The notes under the pieces were generated by a model that did no database searches, had not been told where the DNA came from, and saw only the letters and a list, made by a program, of their open reading frames with translations. Made by a program: the position numbers and the translations under genes. From Sphagnum compactum (taxonomy: Eukaryota > Bryophyta > Sphagnopsida > Sphagnales): a stretch of DNA of 64,000 nt. Positions 26,701 to 37,561 of the stretch are shown here, piece after piece. Numbering within the stretch: the first letter of the stretch is position 1; each line of letters begins with the position of its first letter. The stretch covers positions 9,482,271-9,546,270 of the forward strand of contig OZ234499.1 of assembly GCA_965153455.1 (NCBI GenBank), in the 5' to 3' direction.

Positions 26701-29689
26701 GATAAGCAAACGCCACCTTTGAAACAAACCAAGCAACGTCATTAGACAACCCTAACATACAGAGATGGCAGCACCAGATCTGTCCATTGGTGACTGCGCT
26801 TGGTACCACCAGATCTGCCATCTGTCATTAGACAACCCTAACATACACACATCCAGCTCCAGAAGTCAACACAAAACTACTTCTTGGAAATATAACACCA
26901 TATCTCATACACCAAGCAAATTGTTGACATGTGCAGCTCCTTACTTGAGAAGCTGCTTGAACTCACTTTTTCCCAACACCCGCAAATCTTCACACAAAAT
27001 TTTGATCTGCACCAGGAAAAAAATCACCAGTACTGCAATGTAAATAGTGCAAAGAAAACTCCTAAGATTCAAGCCAATCTTTCATATAGGGTAAGTCCCT
27101 GCTGTCAGGGATTTACTGTGTGAGCACCAAGGGCAGAGCCCGAGGTCCACACAGTAATTCCCTGACAGCATGGACTTACACTGCGTAACAACCGAGGTAA
27201 TCAATGCCTTACAAAATAATTCCCTCCCTTTCAGAGATCTGATTGGGTTACGTCTTCCACCCTAGGGATCTTATAAAATTATGCTCTCTGCCCTAGGGAA
27301 CATTTTGTAAGCCTGATTACAAAAAATACACTAGAGATTTTCTCCAAGGTTGTTACATAAGAGCAACTCCACTAGTGCACTGTACAGCAAATTTTGGATG
27401 AAGAAAAATCAAGGCATGCTGGTTGGGCTCTGCAAAATGGTTTGCCCCAACATTTTTGCACAGGATGCTGAGGCTGGCAAAAGGCACAGCAAAGCCTAAC
27501 ACCTGCTGTTGATTGGTTAGATGGTTTGATTGGTCCAGGTGGGTTGCAATTAGTAGTCCCACCTTTTGCAGTCCCAGTCTCAGTTTTATGGGTGTGGTTG
27601 GGAAAAAGTAAATAACTAATCTTGGATGTGAGAAACACTGTTGCAGGACCACATGCTGAGCATGGGTGGAGCTGCTCTAATCTCTCACACTTCACACTTC
27701 ACATGCCTTGCCACACAAAACAACAGACAGTCTGCTGCCTTTTATCAAAGATCTAGTCAAGTGCAATCATGTTTGAGCAAAAACTATCTCTCTCTCTCTC
27801 TCACACAAAACCTCCCAAGTCAACAACAGAGACATCCTGACTGGAGAACACACAGGGGCTTCAACTTTACCTCCTCCGTGGTAAGTGGGTGCTTCAAAAT
27901 AGAGTCAGATCCAGGATCTGAGAAGGTGATGGATGTGATGGAGCCCAGCATATCCAACGGCTTCTCAGCCCACACAAAATCTGACATAGACACTTCCTTG
28001 AACAATGTGGTCTTGCCTTCCTCATATCTGTCATAGCCAACATGGTCATGAGACAAGAGACTGACTGCCATCAACAATTGCAACATATGACACAATATTC
28101 CCAGAGCATTTGATGCTTTAGTAAGGTTACATCTGGAGACTGTCCTTTAAACTTCAAAACAGAACTTGAAGGACCAGAGAAAGACTGTACCCCTCACGAT
28201 GCCGCTTCTGCTTACTCCCCTTCAACACATCCACCACCTGCCAAAAAATAGCACAAAGTAAGCCACTGTGCATTATTTTTGCTTGCACCTTCAAATCTCA
28301 AACACCCATCTGAACCAGCTCATGCATCAAAATCCTCTTAAGGATGTAAAAGAACTCAAGCATAATACAAGCCAAATCCCTGACATGAATTCACATCTTA
28401 CTGTTTTGTGTAAGACTGCAATTAACGGTCTACTAAAGGTTTGTGTGAAACACACACCTTGGGGGGTTCCACAATCTCCTTGAAAACATGGCGAGCATCA
28501 AGGAGACGTGGGTCAATTTTGGCTGGAGCTCGGTACTTAAGGCATATCACATAGATTTCAGCAGATGTTGCACGACTAGCAACAGGCTTTGTCACCTCTA
28601 CCTTCTCAAAGAACTGTCACAATGTACAAAGATCAGTTTAATGAACAAGTGGCATGTCAGCATGTTGCTGCTGTCTGTGACAAACATTCACCTTAACAAA
28701 GAACTACAACAAAACTTCAACAGCAAAATTTAGAAAAAATCCTTCCGAACAAATGTTGTTGTCACTGCAAAAGATACAGCAAAAGAGCTTGTTTGCAGAC
28801 AGAGGACAAGCTTGAGAGTGAGGTTCCAAGGTCAAAAGCCTCTGATACCAATCCCCCTCTCGATAACAACAGAAAAACACCAAGAGGCACACAAATGGAA
28901 TAGGAACAAAAGGTTCAAAAGCGCACACACCTGCTTGAAGGCAAAGAGAAGAGCATTGTAATCCTGTGACCTAAAAACCTGCAAAACACATCCATCATCA
29001 CAGGTTTCTCCCTTCAGCAGCAGAAGGAAGCAAAGCATCAAAAACCATCCAGAAATTGAGAAACCACAATGGCTCAAGGAAACAATGCATCGAGAACTAC
29101 AATGCACAAGGATGGTGTATCTCCATCAAAACAAAGAGAGAGGATGGATTACAGAAGAAGAAGAAGAAGAAGAAGGGATTGATAATTCCAGGTTCTTTAG
29201 TTATTACACCTTGGTGATGAATGTGCCTCCAGGTGCCAGGAATTCGGTTGCGAGTTTGAGAGAGTCCAAGACAAGGGCTGTCTGAGCAGAAGATTCTTTG
29301 GCCCATGCACCACCTACATTGGGAGAGCCATCATGCAAGACAACCTGCACCATGTCATGCTGCCGTTCTCTCAAAACCTTTTTGATGGCTGCTCTGCACT
29401 GTGGCGTGGTGATGTCTTCTTGTAGAGTGATAGCTCCACGGATGGGACGGATAGGAACCAGATCGATACCTATGATCAAACTCCCCACCGGCATGTTCTT
29501 GGCCGCAACTTGCATCCATCCTCCCGGAGCCGCACACAGATCCAACACGGAACGCGCCGACGACAGAACCTGGAACTTGCGGTCTAACTGCACGAGCTTG
29601 AATGCGGCACGAGACCTGAATCCCTGCTCCTTTGCAAGATAGTAGAAGCGATCCAGACGTCCCTTCCCTGTGGTCTTGCTCTTCCCCAT
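23719..29689 (-). CDS. SPB1: AdoMet-dependent rRNA methyltransferase SPB1 (FtsJ-like)
   Basis: This nucleolar enzyme 2'-O-methylates large-subunit rRNA during 60S assembly. Twelve exons join in phase: 29689-29210, 28978-28931, 28613-28458, 28237-28191, 28027-27871, 27006-26945, 26716-26524, 26377-26288, 26120-25966, 25536-25407, 25260-24631 and 24141-23719. They give about 856 residues, close to the roughly 840 of yeast Spb1. The FtsJ domain is at the N-terminus, with the SAM-binding DLCAAPGGW at 50-58 and a candidate K31-D120-K160-E195 catalytic tetrad (HDGSPN, FITK, SAEIYV contexts). A basic coiled region and long acidic D/E/S tracts follow. The C-terminal domain contains [14 protein letters not shown] and ends in a K/G/R-rich tail. 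Intron 5 hosts a MITE and a hairpin element. The gene is divergent from TSR2. Confidence 0.96.
27091..27179. repeat. Short inverted-repeat hairpin in SPB1 intron 5
   Basis: The left arm GTAAGTCCCTGCTGTCAGGG (from 27091) pairs with the right arm ending CCTGACAGCATGGACTTAC at 27179. Arms of about 34 bases enclose a loop of about 20 bases. The arms begin with GTAAGT in the outer orientation. It may be a tiny foldback transposon remnant. It lies about 0.2 kb from the MITE in the same intron. Confidence 0.75.
27361..27677 (+). mobile_element. Tourist/Harbinger-like MITE with TAA target duplication
   Basis: Best-preserved copy of the family, 317 bases long. Its ends are GAGCAACTCCAC and GTGGAGCTGCTC, an imperfect inverted repeat. 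It is flanked by TAA on both sides (27358-27360, 27678-27680). The GAGCA-CTCCA type of end and three-base TAA duplication fit Tourist-like elements of the PIF/Harbinger group. It has no coding capacity. It sits inside SPB1 intron 5 (27007-27870) and leaves the splice sites intact. Confidence 0.88.
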
Positions 29690-30203
29690 CTCGCCGTTCT
29701 CTCTCTACAACACCACCCCAACTCAGGGTTTTTCTTTTTCTATTGCGCAATGCTCATTCTTCTTCTTCTTTTTCTTCTTCCTCCTGTCGATTCCTACTCT
29801 CCTCCTCTTGTCGACTCCTTCCTTCTCTCTATTTCCTCCTCCTGCTACTATCTACAGGCACCTCTGCAACCCTAACCCTAATAATCTCCAAGCATTCTCC
29901 AAACAATCTCCAAACCTTCCTCTGCTCCTCCTTCCTCCTCGATTCCCACTCTCCTCCTCCTGCTGCTGCTGCTGCTGCTCCTCGTCTTGTCGACTCCTTC
30001 CTTCTGTCTTCCTACTCCTGCTGCTACCTACGGGCACCTTCTGAAGCCCTAACCCTAACCCTAGGAATCTCCAAACATGCGCACGCTCAAGACGACCCAT
30101 GCACTTTGTGAACTTGGGTGTTGGAAAAGGGAGTTCTGGAATAACACAAATCTAGAGTCTGTGTGTGGGACGGACGAGAACAAGAGCTAGAGGGACTCAC
30201 GTG
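29690..30203. promoter_or_regulatory. Divergent promoter of SPB1 and TSR2 with duplicated telo-boxes
   Basis: Only 514 bases separate the two start codons. The segment is very rich in TCC/TTC on the plus strand. It contains two copies of a block of about 150 bases (about 29781-29930 and 29931-30076). Each copy ends in telomere-like AACCCTAACCCTA (29868-29882; 30046-30065) followed by ATCTCCA. In plants the telo-box AAACCCTAA is a known promoter element of ribosomal-protein and ribosome-biogenesis genes. Shared control of the two genes is inferred from this layout. Confidence 0.7.
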
Positions 30204-31732
30204 ATGGAGCTCAGGAGTGGGTCTGTTGTGGGTCAAGAGAAGCCCACTTCTTCTTCTGCTTCTTCCACTGTTGTTGGACGCCTCACAAACGAAGCTGTTG
30301 GTGTGCTCGGGGAAGGTATTAGACTCTGCTTCCTGCGCTGGACTGCCTTGCAACTAGCTGTGGAGAATGAGTGGGGCGGTCACACCTCCAAGCTCAAAGC
30401 ACAGCAACTCCAAAGCGATGTTTTGTCGTGGTTCACGCGATCTAAAGGCAAGATCCTCACATCAAAAGAAACTCTATCATGTATTCATTCCATCTGCTTC
30501 TTCTTCTTCTTCTTCATTATTTTTGTTTTGCAATCTCTTTGGCAATCCATTTGTCAGAGTCATTATTATCATCTATATCTGTCAAGAAAAATCTTCACAA
30601 TTTCTGCAAGAAAAAAAGCTCCCAAACCTGACTGACTGGGCTGATGAGACACATACTTTGCAACAGGACCTCGCTACATTGATGAGCTTGAGAACTTGTT
30701 AGATGAGAATCTGGTGGAGCTTTTCAATACTACTGCCGATGATGGCAGTGTCGAGGAGGTATGTGACCCAACAAAGATTCTCTCAACCCAAGCTTGGTAT
30801 TCTCTGGATCCACAAGAGAATTGGGTTTCTATGACAATGCAATTCTGGAGTTATTATATTATTTTTGTTGTCGTTTGTGTGAGGAAAGAAGAAGAATTGT
30901 TGGAATAGAAGGAGCTGGGTTTTTTTTTCTGTTTCAGCAAGGACAAGATTGTGACCATCTATCAATTCTACAGATTGAGAAAGTTCAATTGAGCAGAGAA
31001 GAAAAAGAAACAGAGAGACACCTAGATAGAGAGAAGATTCAGTGAAGAAGGTGGGTGCGGGATTGGTTTGCAGGTGGCAGAGCAATTGATGGTGATACAT
31101 GAAGAATGCACTCAAGGCAATTATGCAACCGTGCAGCAACTCTCAGAGGCAGCAGCAAAGGAAGTGTCCAAGCCTGCTGTTGCTCAAAGTCGTCAGGTAT
31201 GAAATCAGTAACATCACCACTTACCCACTGCTTATCAGTTTCTCAATAGTCACCTGCCTGTTCATTGTGTTTTGAGCTACTCTTGAAGAATTTTCTTCAG
31301 CTCAAGAAGTCTGTTGTACCTTTCTTTCAGGGTTTAAGGTTTAGGGTTTATGTTCTTCACTGGAAATGAACAGGGAATTTTTAAATTTTTTTTCTGGCTG
31401 TTGGCAATTACCAGCTGCCTACTGAAGGAGATGATGAAGAATACGACAACGACAATGATGATGATGATGTAGAATTCACTGAAGCAGATAGCATGGATGT
31501 TGATAATGTCCCTCAACAAGAAAGTGCGTCTTTGGCATCTGGTGTGGCATCTTCACGGGCTAGAAATTTTGAGCAGTTACCCAAGGAAGAGCATGCTCAT
31601 CAACAAGCAAATACCTCTGGTGTGGCACCAAGAAGTCAAATTGTTGCAGATTTAAGTGAGCAAGATTTGGCAGATGGTTGGCAGGCAGCACCTACTAGAA
31701 CCAGACGACGAGGAACACACAAGACTTCATGA
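30204..31732 (+). CDS. TSR2: Pre-rRNA-processing protein TSR2 homologue
   Basis: TSR2 proteins act in 40S maturation; the yeast protein escorts the ribosomal protein eS26 (Rps26) to pre-40S particles. Four exons join in phase: 30204-30447, 30667-30758, 31074-31196 and 31415-31732, giving 258 residues. The family core is clear: LQLAVENEWGG near residues 50-59, then YIDELENLLDENL, then the segment beginning VAEQLMVIHEEC. An acidic run of D/N/E (DDEEYDNDNDDDD) and a tail with LADGWQ and RTRRRG complete it. The first intron has a GC donor (AAAG/GCAAGA), the only site that keeps the family reading frame. An in-frame GTG lies upstream at 30165, but the first ATG at 30204 was chosen. It faces away from SPB1. 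Confidence 0.9.
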
Positions 31733-33110
31733 TATCTGAGTCTTTTGAAATCTAGGAAAACCAAGTTGCTTGCAAATTGGTAGAGAAAGTTGATCCAGCT
31801 GTTGAATGCAATCAATCTAGCATAAGAAGCAGTTGGACAATTTGCAGGAGGTTGCACTCTTTGCATCCAAGATATATTGTTATATCAATCAGGCTGTAAA
31901 ATCTGTTTATATAACACACTATTGTCCTTAAGAATTCTGACTTCTGCCTTTGGACTTCAAAGCAAAACCAGAGTTCTGGTCTGGATCAGATGTAGTGGGT
32001 GAAGAACAATTGTGTTTGGCCAAGGGGAGGTGAGGAAAGAATTGTGCAAACTTCACAGGAGGATCAGTTCATTGGTGAAAGAGAAAGAGAGACACATTAA
32101 TCATAACAGCCTGGTCCCTGAGACTTGTGGCCTTAAGACCTGCATATTGTATGGAATGACACACAAGTGCAGGAAAGATCAGTCTGGTACAGGTGGGTGG
32201 CAACTGCAGAGCTTGGTGATTACCTGAGAAGGGTTTTACTCCGTGGCTAGACTTTCCTTGGATGCAAACATTTTCTCAGGCTTTTGAGATATCCTGTTCA
32301 CAAACGCTTGCACAAGCTAATGCAGGAGATTGTGTTATTTGTGTTTCCAATGAATGAAGACTTAGCTCTTCTCCTCACATTTTTTTTAGTTTTATGAAGG
32401 TGAACACACCACCCCAAGTCTGTTGGTTGGATAGGTAAGTCCAGTCATTCTTCAAGGCCCGGCCTGATGAGTTTGATTCATGGATAGACAGACATGAAAT
32501 GAACTGTATGTTTCATTCTTTTGTCTGCAACAGTTCACAGGGTTTCCTTGTCAACTGGGATGTTCTGCCAATCAGGTGCTCTTGATCCAACAAAGTCCTC
32601 TCTTAAAGTATGTATCCACATTGAATTACACCAAATCTGTTGATGCTGGAAACTGGAGCAACAGAAGTCATGGTACTGTAATTCTGAGCAACATCACTGT
32701 TGAAGTTTACTTCCACTAGAGGATGGAGATAGCTTTAATCCTGTCACTTTCTGAGCTTTTTTCCAGTGCAGTTCTCTCAATTCTTAAACTGATAATTGGA
32801 TCTTTGTGTTCAGTGTTGTACCAGTGCAGAATTCGCAAGGTTATGCTCAAGAGCATCAGCAACATTCTCAACATGCAACAGTCCTTTCTTAATTTCTGCT
32901 ATTACAGCCTGCAGGTACACAGCAACCCATGCCAACTTCTGCATGATTAAGTTTGTCAAATCACAAGAGAACTCCAACAACATATCAGCCCTTGATAGTT
33001 CTTCTGTCTGCTCAATCACTTTAGACTTGTATTTTTTGGACTGCTAAAACTCAGGGACACCCTTGAAGGAATATACCAAGAACACTCAAGGTACCCATTG
33101 TCATGAGGTG
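31733..33110. other. Intergenic region between convergent TSR2 and the IQ-motif gene
   Basis: This stretch lies downstream of the stop codons of two convergent genes, so it should contain both 3' untranslated regions. No further coding exon, repeat family copy or RNA gene was recognised. Plus-strand frames at 32723-33047 show no family features. Confidence 0.5.
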
Positions 33111-36100
33111 CTAGAATTGACACACAGCATCAACGTGCAAGCATATCACATACCAGCATGAGCTGATTTGGAGGCAGTCCCTTTGGCACTCGTATGCAGT
33201 GCTGTGAGCTGCCATCATCAGCCAAACAAGGGGTAAGACAGCTGTGAAAAGGGGAATGAGTACCCAAGAAAAAGCTAGGCTGGAGAGGAGCAGATCTTTG
33301 ATAGGTGAGTACCAGATGTGAGAGCTTGATCTGTTTGTCTGGGGATAAGGTACAAACTTTTCTTGAGCATCGTTGTGTATTGTTTGTGCTTGCGACCTCC
33401 ATTCTTTCTGCCTTTGATGATGATGATGCAAGTGCCTTGGCATCAACAGTGAGATGTAATGCCATCCATTTGTGGGAATTATCTGAGATTTCGCAGCCTG
33501 TGGTTTCATGTCTATAGATGCCCCTCCTGCTGTGTGCTTTCCTCTCCAAGTCACATGCTTCTGTTTACGTGCAACTTTTCCAGATGGTACTTGAGCAGAC
33601 TGATAGTTGATTCCAGCTATGGATTCTTGTGCTGTAGCTTCATTCTTTGGAGAGTGTGTGAACCTCTGAAGTAGCTGCTTCCATTGATCCTCAAGCCTCA
33701 ACAGTCGATGCCTCAAGTACTCTCGATATCTGGCTTGAATCTTAAGGGCAGCAGCATTCAGATTCTCCTGCAATCTCTCAATAGTTACAGATCTTAGACT
33801 GTGTGAAGATGTGTGCAGTCCCAGTTTCAGTTTAATGGATGGGGTTGGGAAAAAAGTAACTAAAACTTGGATGTAAGAAATAATTTTTCAGGGTCACAGC
33901 AGTCTTTCAGTGAAACCATTAGATTTGACTTGTGTACCTCATCCAAGATTTCCAGGACGGGGTCACATATTGAGCACCTCCACTGGTGCACTGTACAGCA
34001 AATGTTGGATGAAAAAAAGTCAAAACATGGCAGTGTGGCTCTGCGAAATGGTTTTAGCCCAGCACTTCTGCACAGGATGCTGAGGCTGGCAATTGGCACA
34101 ACAAAGCCTAACACCTACTATTGATTGGCTAGATGGTTTCATTGGTCCAGGTGGGTTGCTATTAGTAGTCTCCTACCTTTTATAGTCCCAGTTTCAGTTT
34201 TATGGGTGAGGTTGGGAAAAAGTAAATAACTAATCTTGGATGTGAGAAATACTGTTGCAAGGGTGGAGCATGCTCTTAGTATCATGATTTCCGTCATGTC
34301 AATAGCAAAGAGAGTGAGGCTCTTTATTAGTAGCATGGCTTCTTGTTCTCAAACAAACAGACAGACAAGTATCCCCTTTGGTTTTCTGTGGTTTTACCTC
34401 AACCTTGCAGTTGTTGAGGACATCAGCTGAGAGCTCTTTCCAAGGTTTTGGAGCTTCTGAAAGTCCTTTTAGCTCTGTTGTACTGCTCACCTCCTGTGTT
34501 TCGTCAGCTTGGAACCTTTCACCATCAACCTTGATTCTGCTTGCTACTCTACTGGTGCCAACTCTGGTATGTTCATCTGTTGAGCTTCTTCCTGCCTCTT
34601 GTCTTTCATGACTTCTGTCATGTGTATGTAGTCCATCTTTGAGCATTTTTTGGGTTGTCATCATAAGTGTCACATCTTCAGTCTCTGGCATTTGTGCTCC
34701 TATGGGATCTGCTGAGACTGTGTCCCTCTGTGTACACCCATCACTGCAAAGAGAATCTCCTGTTGCCATATCCATGTTCTGGTGTGTTGTACAGGTCTGA
34801 GCTAAATGAAAACTTTCCTCTTGGCTCTGGAGGCTATCTCTTGCACAAGTTTTTCCTGATTTGGTCACTCCATCATCTCCTTGACTTCTTAAATTTGTGC
34901 TCTCTGCAGTTTTGAGGACAGCTTCTGATGCACGATCTACTAGCTGTACATTTTCCTTGTGGCAAGCTTCTTTGTGATGTTGTTCTCCTTCAACCTTGGA
35001 GCTTTCAACCAACTCTTTTATAGCAAGCAATCCACCACACTGTTTACTGTCTCTGCCCTCCTGTTTTGATGTACAAGGAGATAGTTCCTCAATGACCACA
35101 GCAATGTGAGGTAGGATCCACTCCCCTTCATCGCTTTGATTACTGTTGTTGCTGCACTCCTGTTTTGATGTACAAGAAGAAAGTTCCTCGATGGTCACTG
35201 CACTGTGAGGAGGTGGGATCCAATCCCCTTCCAAAATCTTGTCTTGCAACTGGAGACTCCAAGTAGAAGGCTGCTGCTTCACATCACCTGGCATTTTCTC
35301 ATTCTGTGGATGATGCCTCTGGAGGTTTATCTCTCCAAACTCAAGGTCAGATCTCTTGGTCACTGCTTGGCTGCTCAGGCACCAACTGAAATCTTGTTGC
35401 CTAGGCCAGTCTTCAGTTTCACAGTTGCTTTGAGCTTCAATGTTTCTTCCCTCTTCACGTTGTTGCTGGGGGTGATCTGTGACCTGCAAATCCCACTCCA
35501 TGACGATGAAGATTATCTTCTAATAGTTCAGTTCTCAGTTGTGAGTGGAGATCCTCCCCCTCCCCACAACACACATTTGTGGACCTAGACAGTGATCTGC
35601 TTTTGTGCTCTACCTTACAAAATGGTAGAGAATGCAACATGTATTATGATACTTTCATCTCTCCTCTTTGTCCTTCAATGGGTTTCATGAATTCAACTGC
35701 ACCTTGCTTCCTTTGGGTGTGCTCCACTTTCTCAACATCTTGTTGTTCAGTTTTGTTCCTTGAGTGCTTGTGGCTCCAGGTTCATGGCTAGCAGCCATCA
35801 CATCCCTAACCAGACCATGCAGAGTCTTAGATAACTCTGCTTTCAGTTTTGTTTGGTCAATCGCTGGTCCCATAAGACCTCTTGTTATCAGATCAACCAA
35901 TTCAGGCAGGTCATGATTATGGTTCTCAGATCTCTCTTCCAGGGACTCAACTCTTTGTTGGGTGTATTTACTGTGTTCTTGGTTGAATTGCAAGAGCCGC
36001 TGGGATCCCTTATGTAAATGCTTCTCCATCAATTTCACCTGCATCAGGTACAAACACGCAAAGTATTGTGTTGAACACCTCTTCCCATCCTCAAGAAGTA

Positions 36101-36725
36101 GTGTTGTTTTTCTAGCTACCCTTTTTATGCTGAAGTAGCCATGTTACAAGTGAGCAAGATTTGAGGTTTTAAAGCCTTTCATATGATTTCTGTGAGAGCA
36201 GCTCCACCAGTGCACTCTACAGCAAATTTTGAATGAAGAAAAGTCAAAACATGCCAGTTTGGCTCAGCAAAATGGTTTTGGCCCAGCATTTTTGCACAGT
36301 ATGCTGAGACTGGCAAAATGCACTGTAAAGCCTAACACCTGTTGTTAATTGGCTAGATGGTTTGATTGGTCCAGGTCAGGTTGCTATTAGTAGTCTCCTA
36401 CCTTTTGCAGTCCCAGTTTTAGTTTTAGGGGTGAGGTTGAGAGAAAGAAAACAACTAATCTTGGATGTGAGAAATACTGTTGCAAGCCACATACTGAGTA
36501 TTGGTGAAGCTGCTCTAAGATGCACCTGGTGGTCCTGCCAGTTCAAGTCTGACAGTTTGATCCAACTTGCAGCTTTTTGTCTGCGGAAGCTCCACAGATC
36601 ACCACCACATTTGTTGACAGCAGAATACTTGGATGGTGGACTACTGACCCATGTATTGTGGGCAAAGTCTGGTCCTGTTCCAACTTCCAACATACCAGGT
36701 CAATCACTTGCAAGTGGTGTTGCAT
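33111..36725 (-). CDS. Unrecognised coiled-coil/IQ-motif protein with a hydrophobic C-terminal segment
   Basis: A phase-consistent model has exons 36725-36696, 36038-35703, 35483-34398 and 33767-33111, about 702 residues. The second exon is helical and charged (MEKHLHKGSQRLLQFNQEH...), likely coiled coil. The third is a 362-residue polar S/E/Q-rich exon with an internal duplication: AVTIEELSSCTSKQE and AVVIEELSPCTSKQE. The last exon opens with an IQ motif, KIQARYREYLR, a calmodulin-binding signature. Near its end a run of about 27 hydrophobic residues (LAFSWVLIPLFTAVLPLVWL) could cross a membrane. I do not recognise the family; no BAG or other named domain was found. The start is uncertain because a protein-like frame lies upstream at 37561-37343. 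The C-terminus may also be misread intron or UTR sequence. Confidence 0.5.
33808..33895 (+). mobile_element. MITE fragment (3' part only)
   Basis: This stretch carries GCAGTCCCAGTTTCAGTTTAA, GGGGTTGGGAAAAAAGTAA and CTTGGATGTAAGAAAT, the 3' portion of the MITE family. It lacks the 5' half. It is in the same intron of the IQ-motif gene as the complete copy at 33972-34275, in the same orientation. Confidence 0.7.
33972..34275 (+). mobile_element. Tourist/Harbinger-like MITE in the IQ-motif gene intron
   Basis: Starts GAGCACCTCCACTGG and ends GGGTGGAGCATGCTC, with the family's full internal sequence. The flanking triplets are ATT and TTA, so the duplication is imperfect or mutated. Its 5' inverted repeat adjoins a short in-phase open stretch described under findings. 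Confidence 0.82.
36196..36515 (+). mobile_element. Tourist/Harbinger-like MITE
   Basis: 320 bases, from GAGCAGCTCCACCAG to TTGGTGAAGCTGCTC, closely similar inside to the copies at 27361 and 33972. TAA follows the right end and TGA precedes the left end, so the target duplication has decayed. It lies in intron 1 of the IQ-motif gene model (36039-36695). Confidence 0.85.
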
Positions 36726-37342
36726 TTATACTACTACCACATCCTCTCAGAAACAAACTGTACATGGTGACTGTTTTTCTTTCTTCCTAGCATGACAAAT
36801 CTGGTTCCTAACAATTTTCTGCTCCTGGAAGGCTTGACCTAAACAGTGGGTTTCTGTTTCTGTTTGCATGCATCTCTCTCTCTCGGTATGGCTTTTGCAG
36901 GCACATGGAGGTGGTGCATCAATGCAAACACCCCAGTCCCTCTGATATGTTTTGCATCTCTTAGTCGTAACCACTGATGTCTTTGCCAGTGTCTGAGCAG
37001 CACTTTAAGCCCATGCAAAAGCTATAAACAAAGTTTGGGTGTGACACCAAAATACACACAAATGTTCACACTATATGGCACTGAGTATTGCACTGTAAAT
37101 TTAGCACTATCGATCTTATTAGGACCAAACCAGCAGATCTCTGTAACTATTGTGCAAGCATTGTGCTGGCTCACAACTTCGCGGTTTGAGCTTGATTCCT
37201 CAATTGCACAGTCAGAATTATTGTAATACAATGGGAAAATTTTCCCTAGTTCAAGTTTTGTGCAACCAACTGCAAAGGAACTAAGTTCAACAACAATACG
37301 CAACCCATGGTAAGATGACCCACCAATTATATTAGGTTTGAC

Positions 37343-37561
37343 ATTGCAAGGGTGATGGAGTTCAGGCACTGTCAACCTCTTTTTGCTTCTTGGAGACACT
37401 CCCCACATGACATGATCACCATGAGAATCAGTCACCTCTTGGAGACTTCCTGCAAGCTGTTGATAAGGAGCTGCATATGAGGATGATGAGGCAGTTATCG
37501 TATGTCGACTTCCCTGACCTGAATATTTTCTTCTCACACGAAGCAGTCTAACTTCCTCCAT
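37343..37561 (-). other. Possible upstream coding exon
   Basis: From an ATG at 37561 the minus strand reads 73 residues with protein-like composition (MEEVRLLRVRRKYSGQGS at the start; GVSPRSKKRLTVPEL near the end), and the frame stays open to 37022. No donor was found that joins it in phase to the exon at 36725. It could be an alternative 5' exon of the IQ-motif gene, a separate small gene, or chance. Confidence 0.3.

Noticed and set aside
29298-29642. A 114-codon plus-strand frame
   Set aside because: It is the antisense shadow of SPB1 exon 1, whose methyltransferase motifs are unambiguous.
30783-31139. A 118-codon minus-strand frame with hydrophobic stretches
   Set aside because: It overlaps TSR2 intron 2 and exon 3 on the other strand and has no supporting features.
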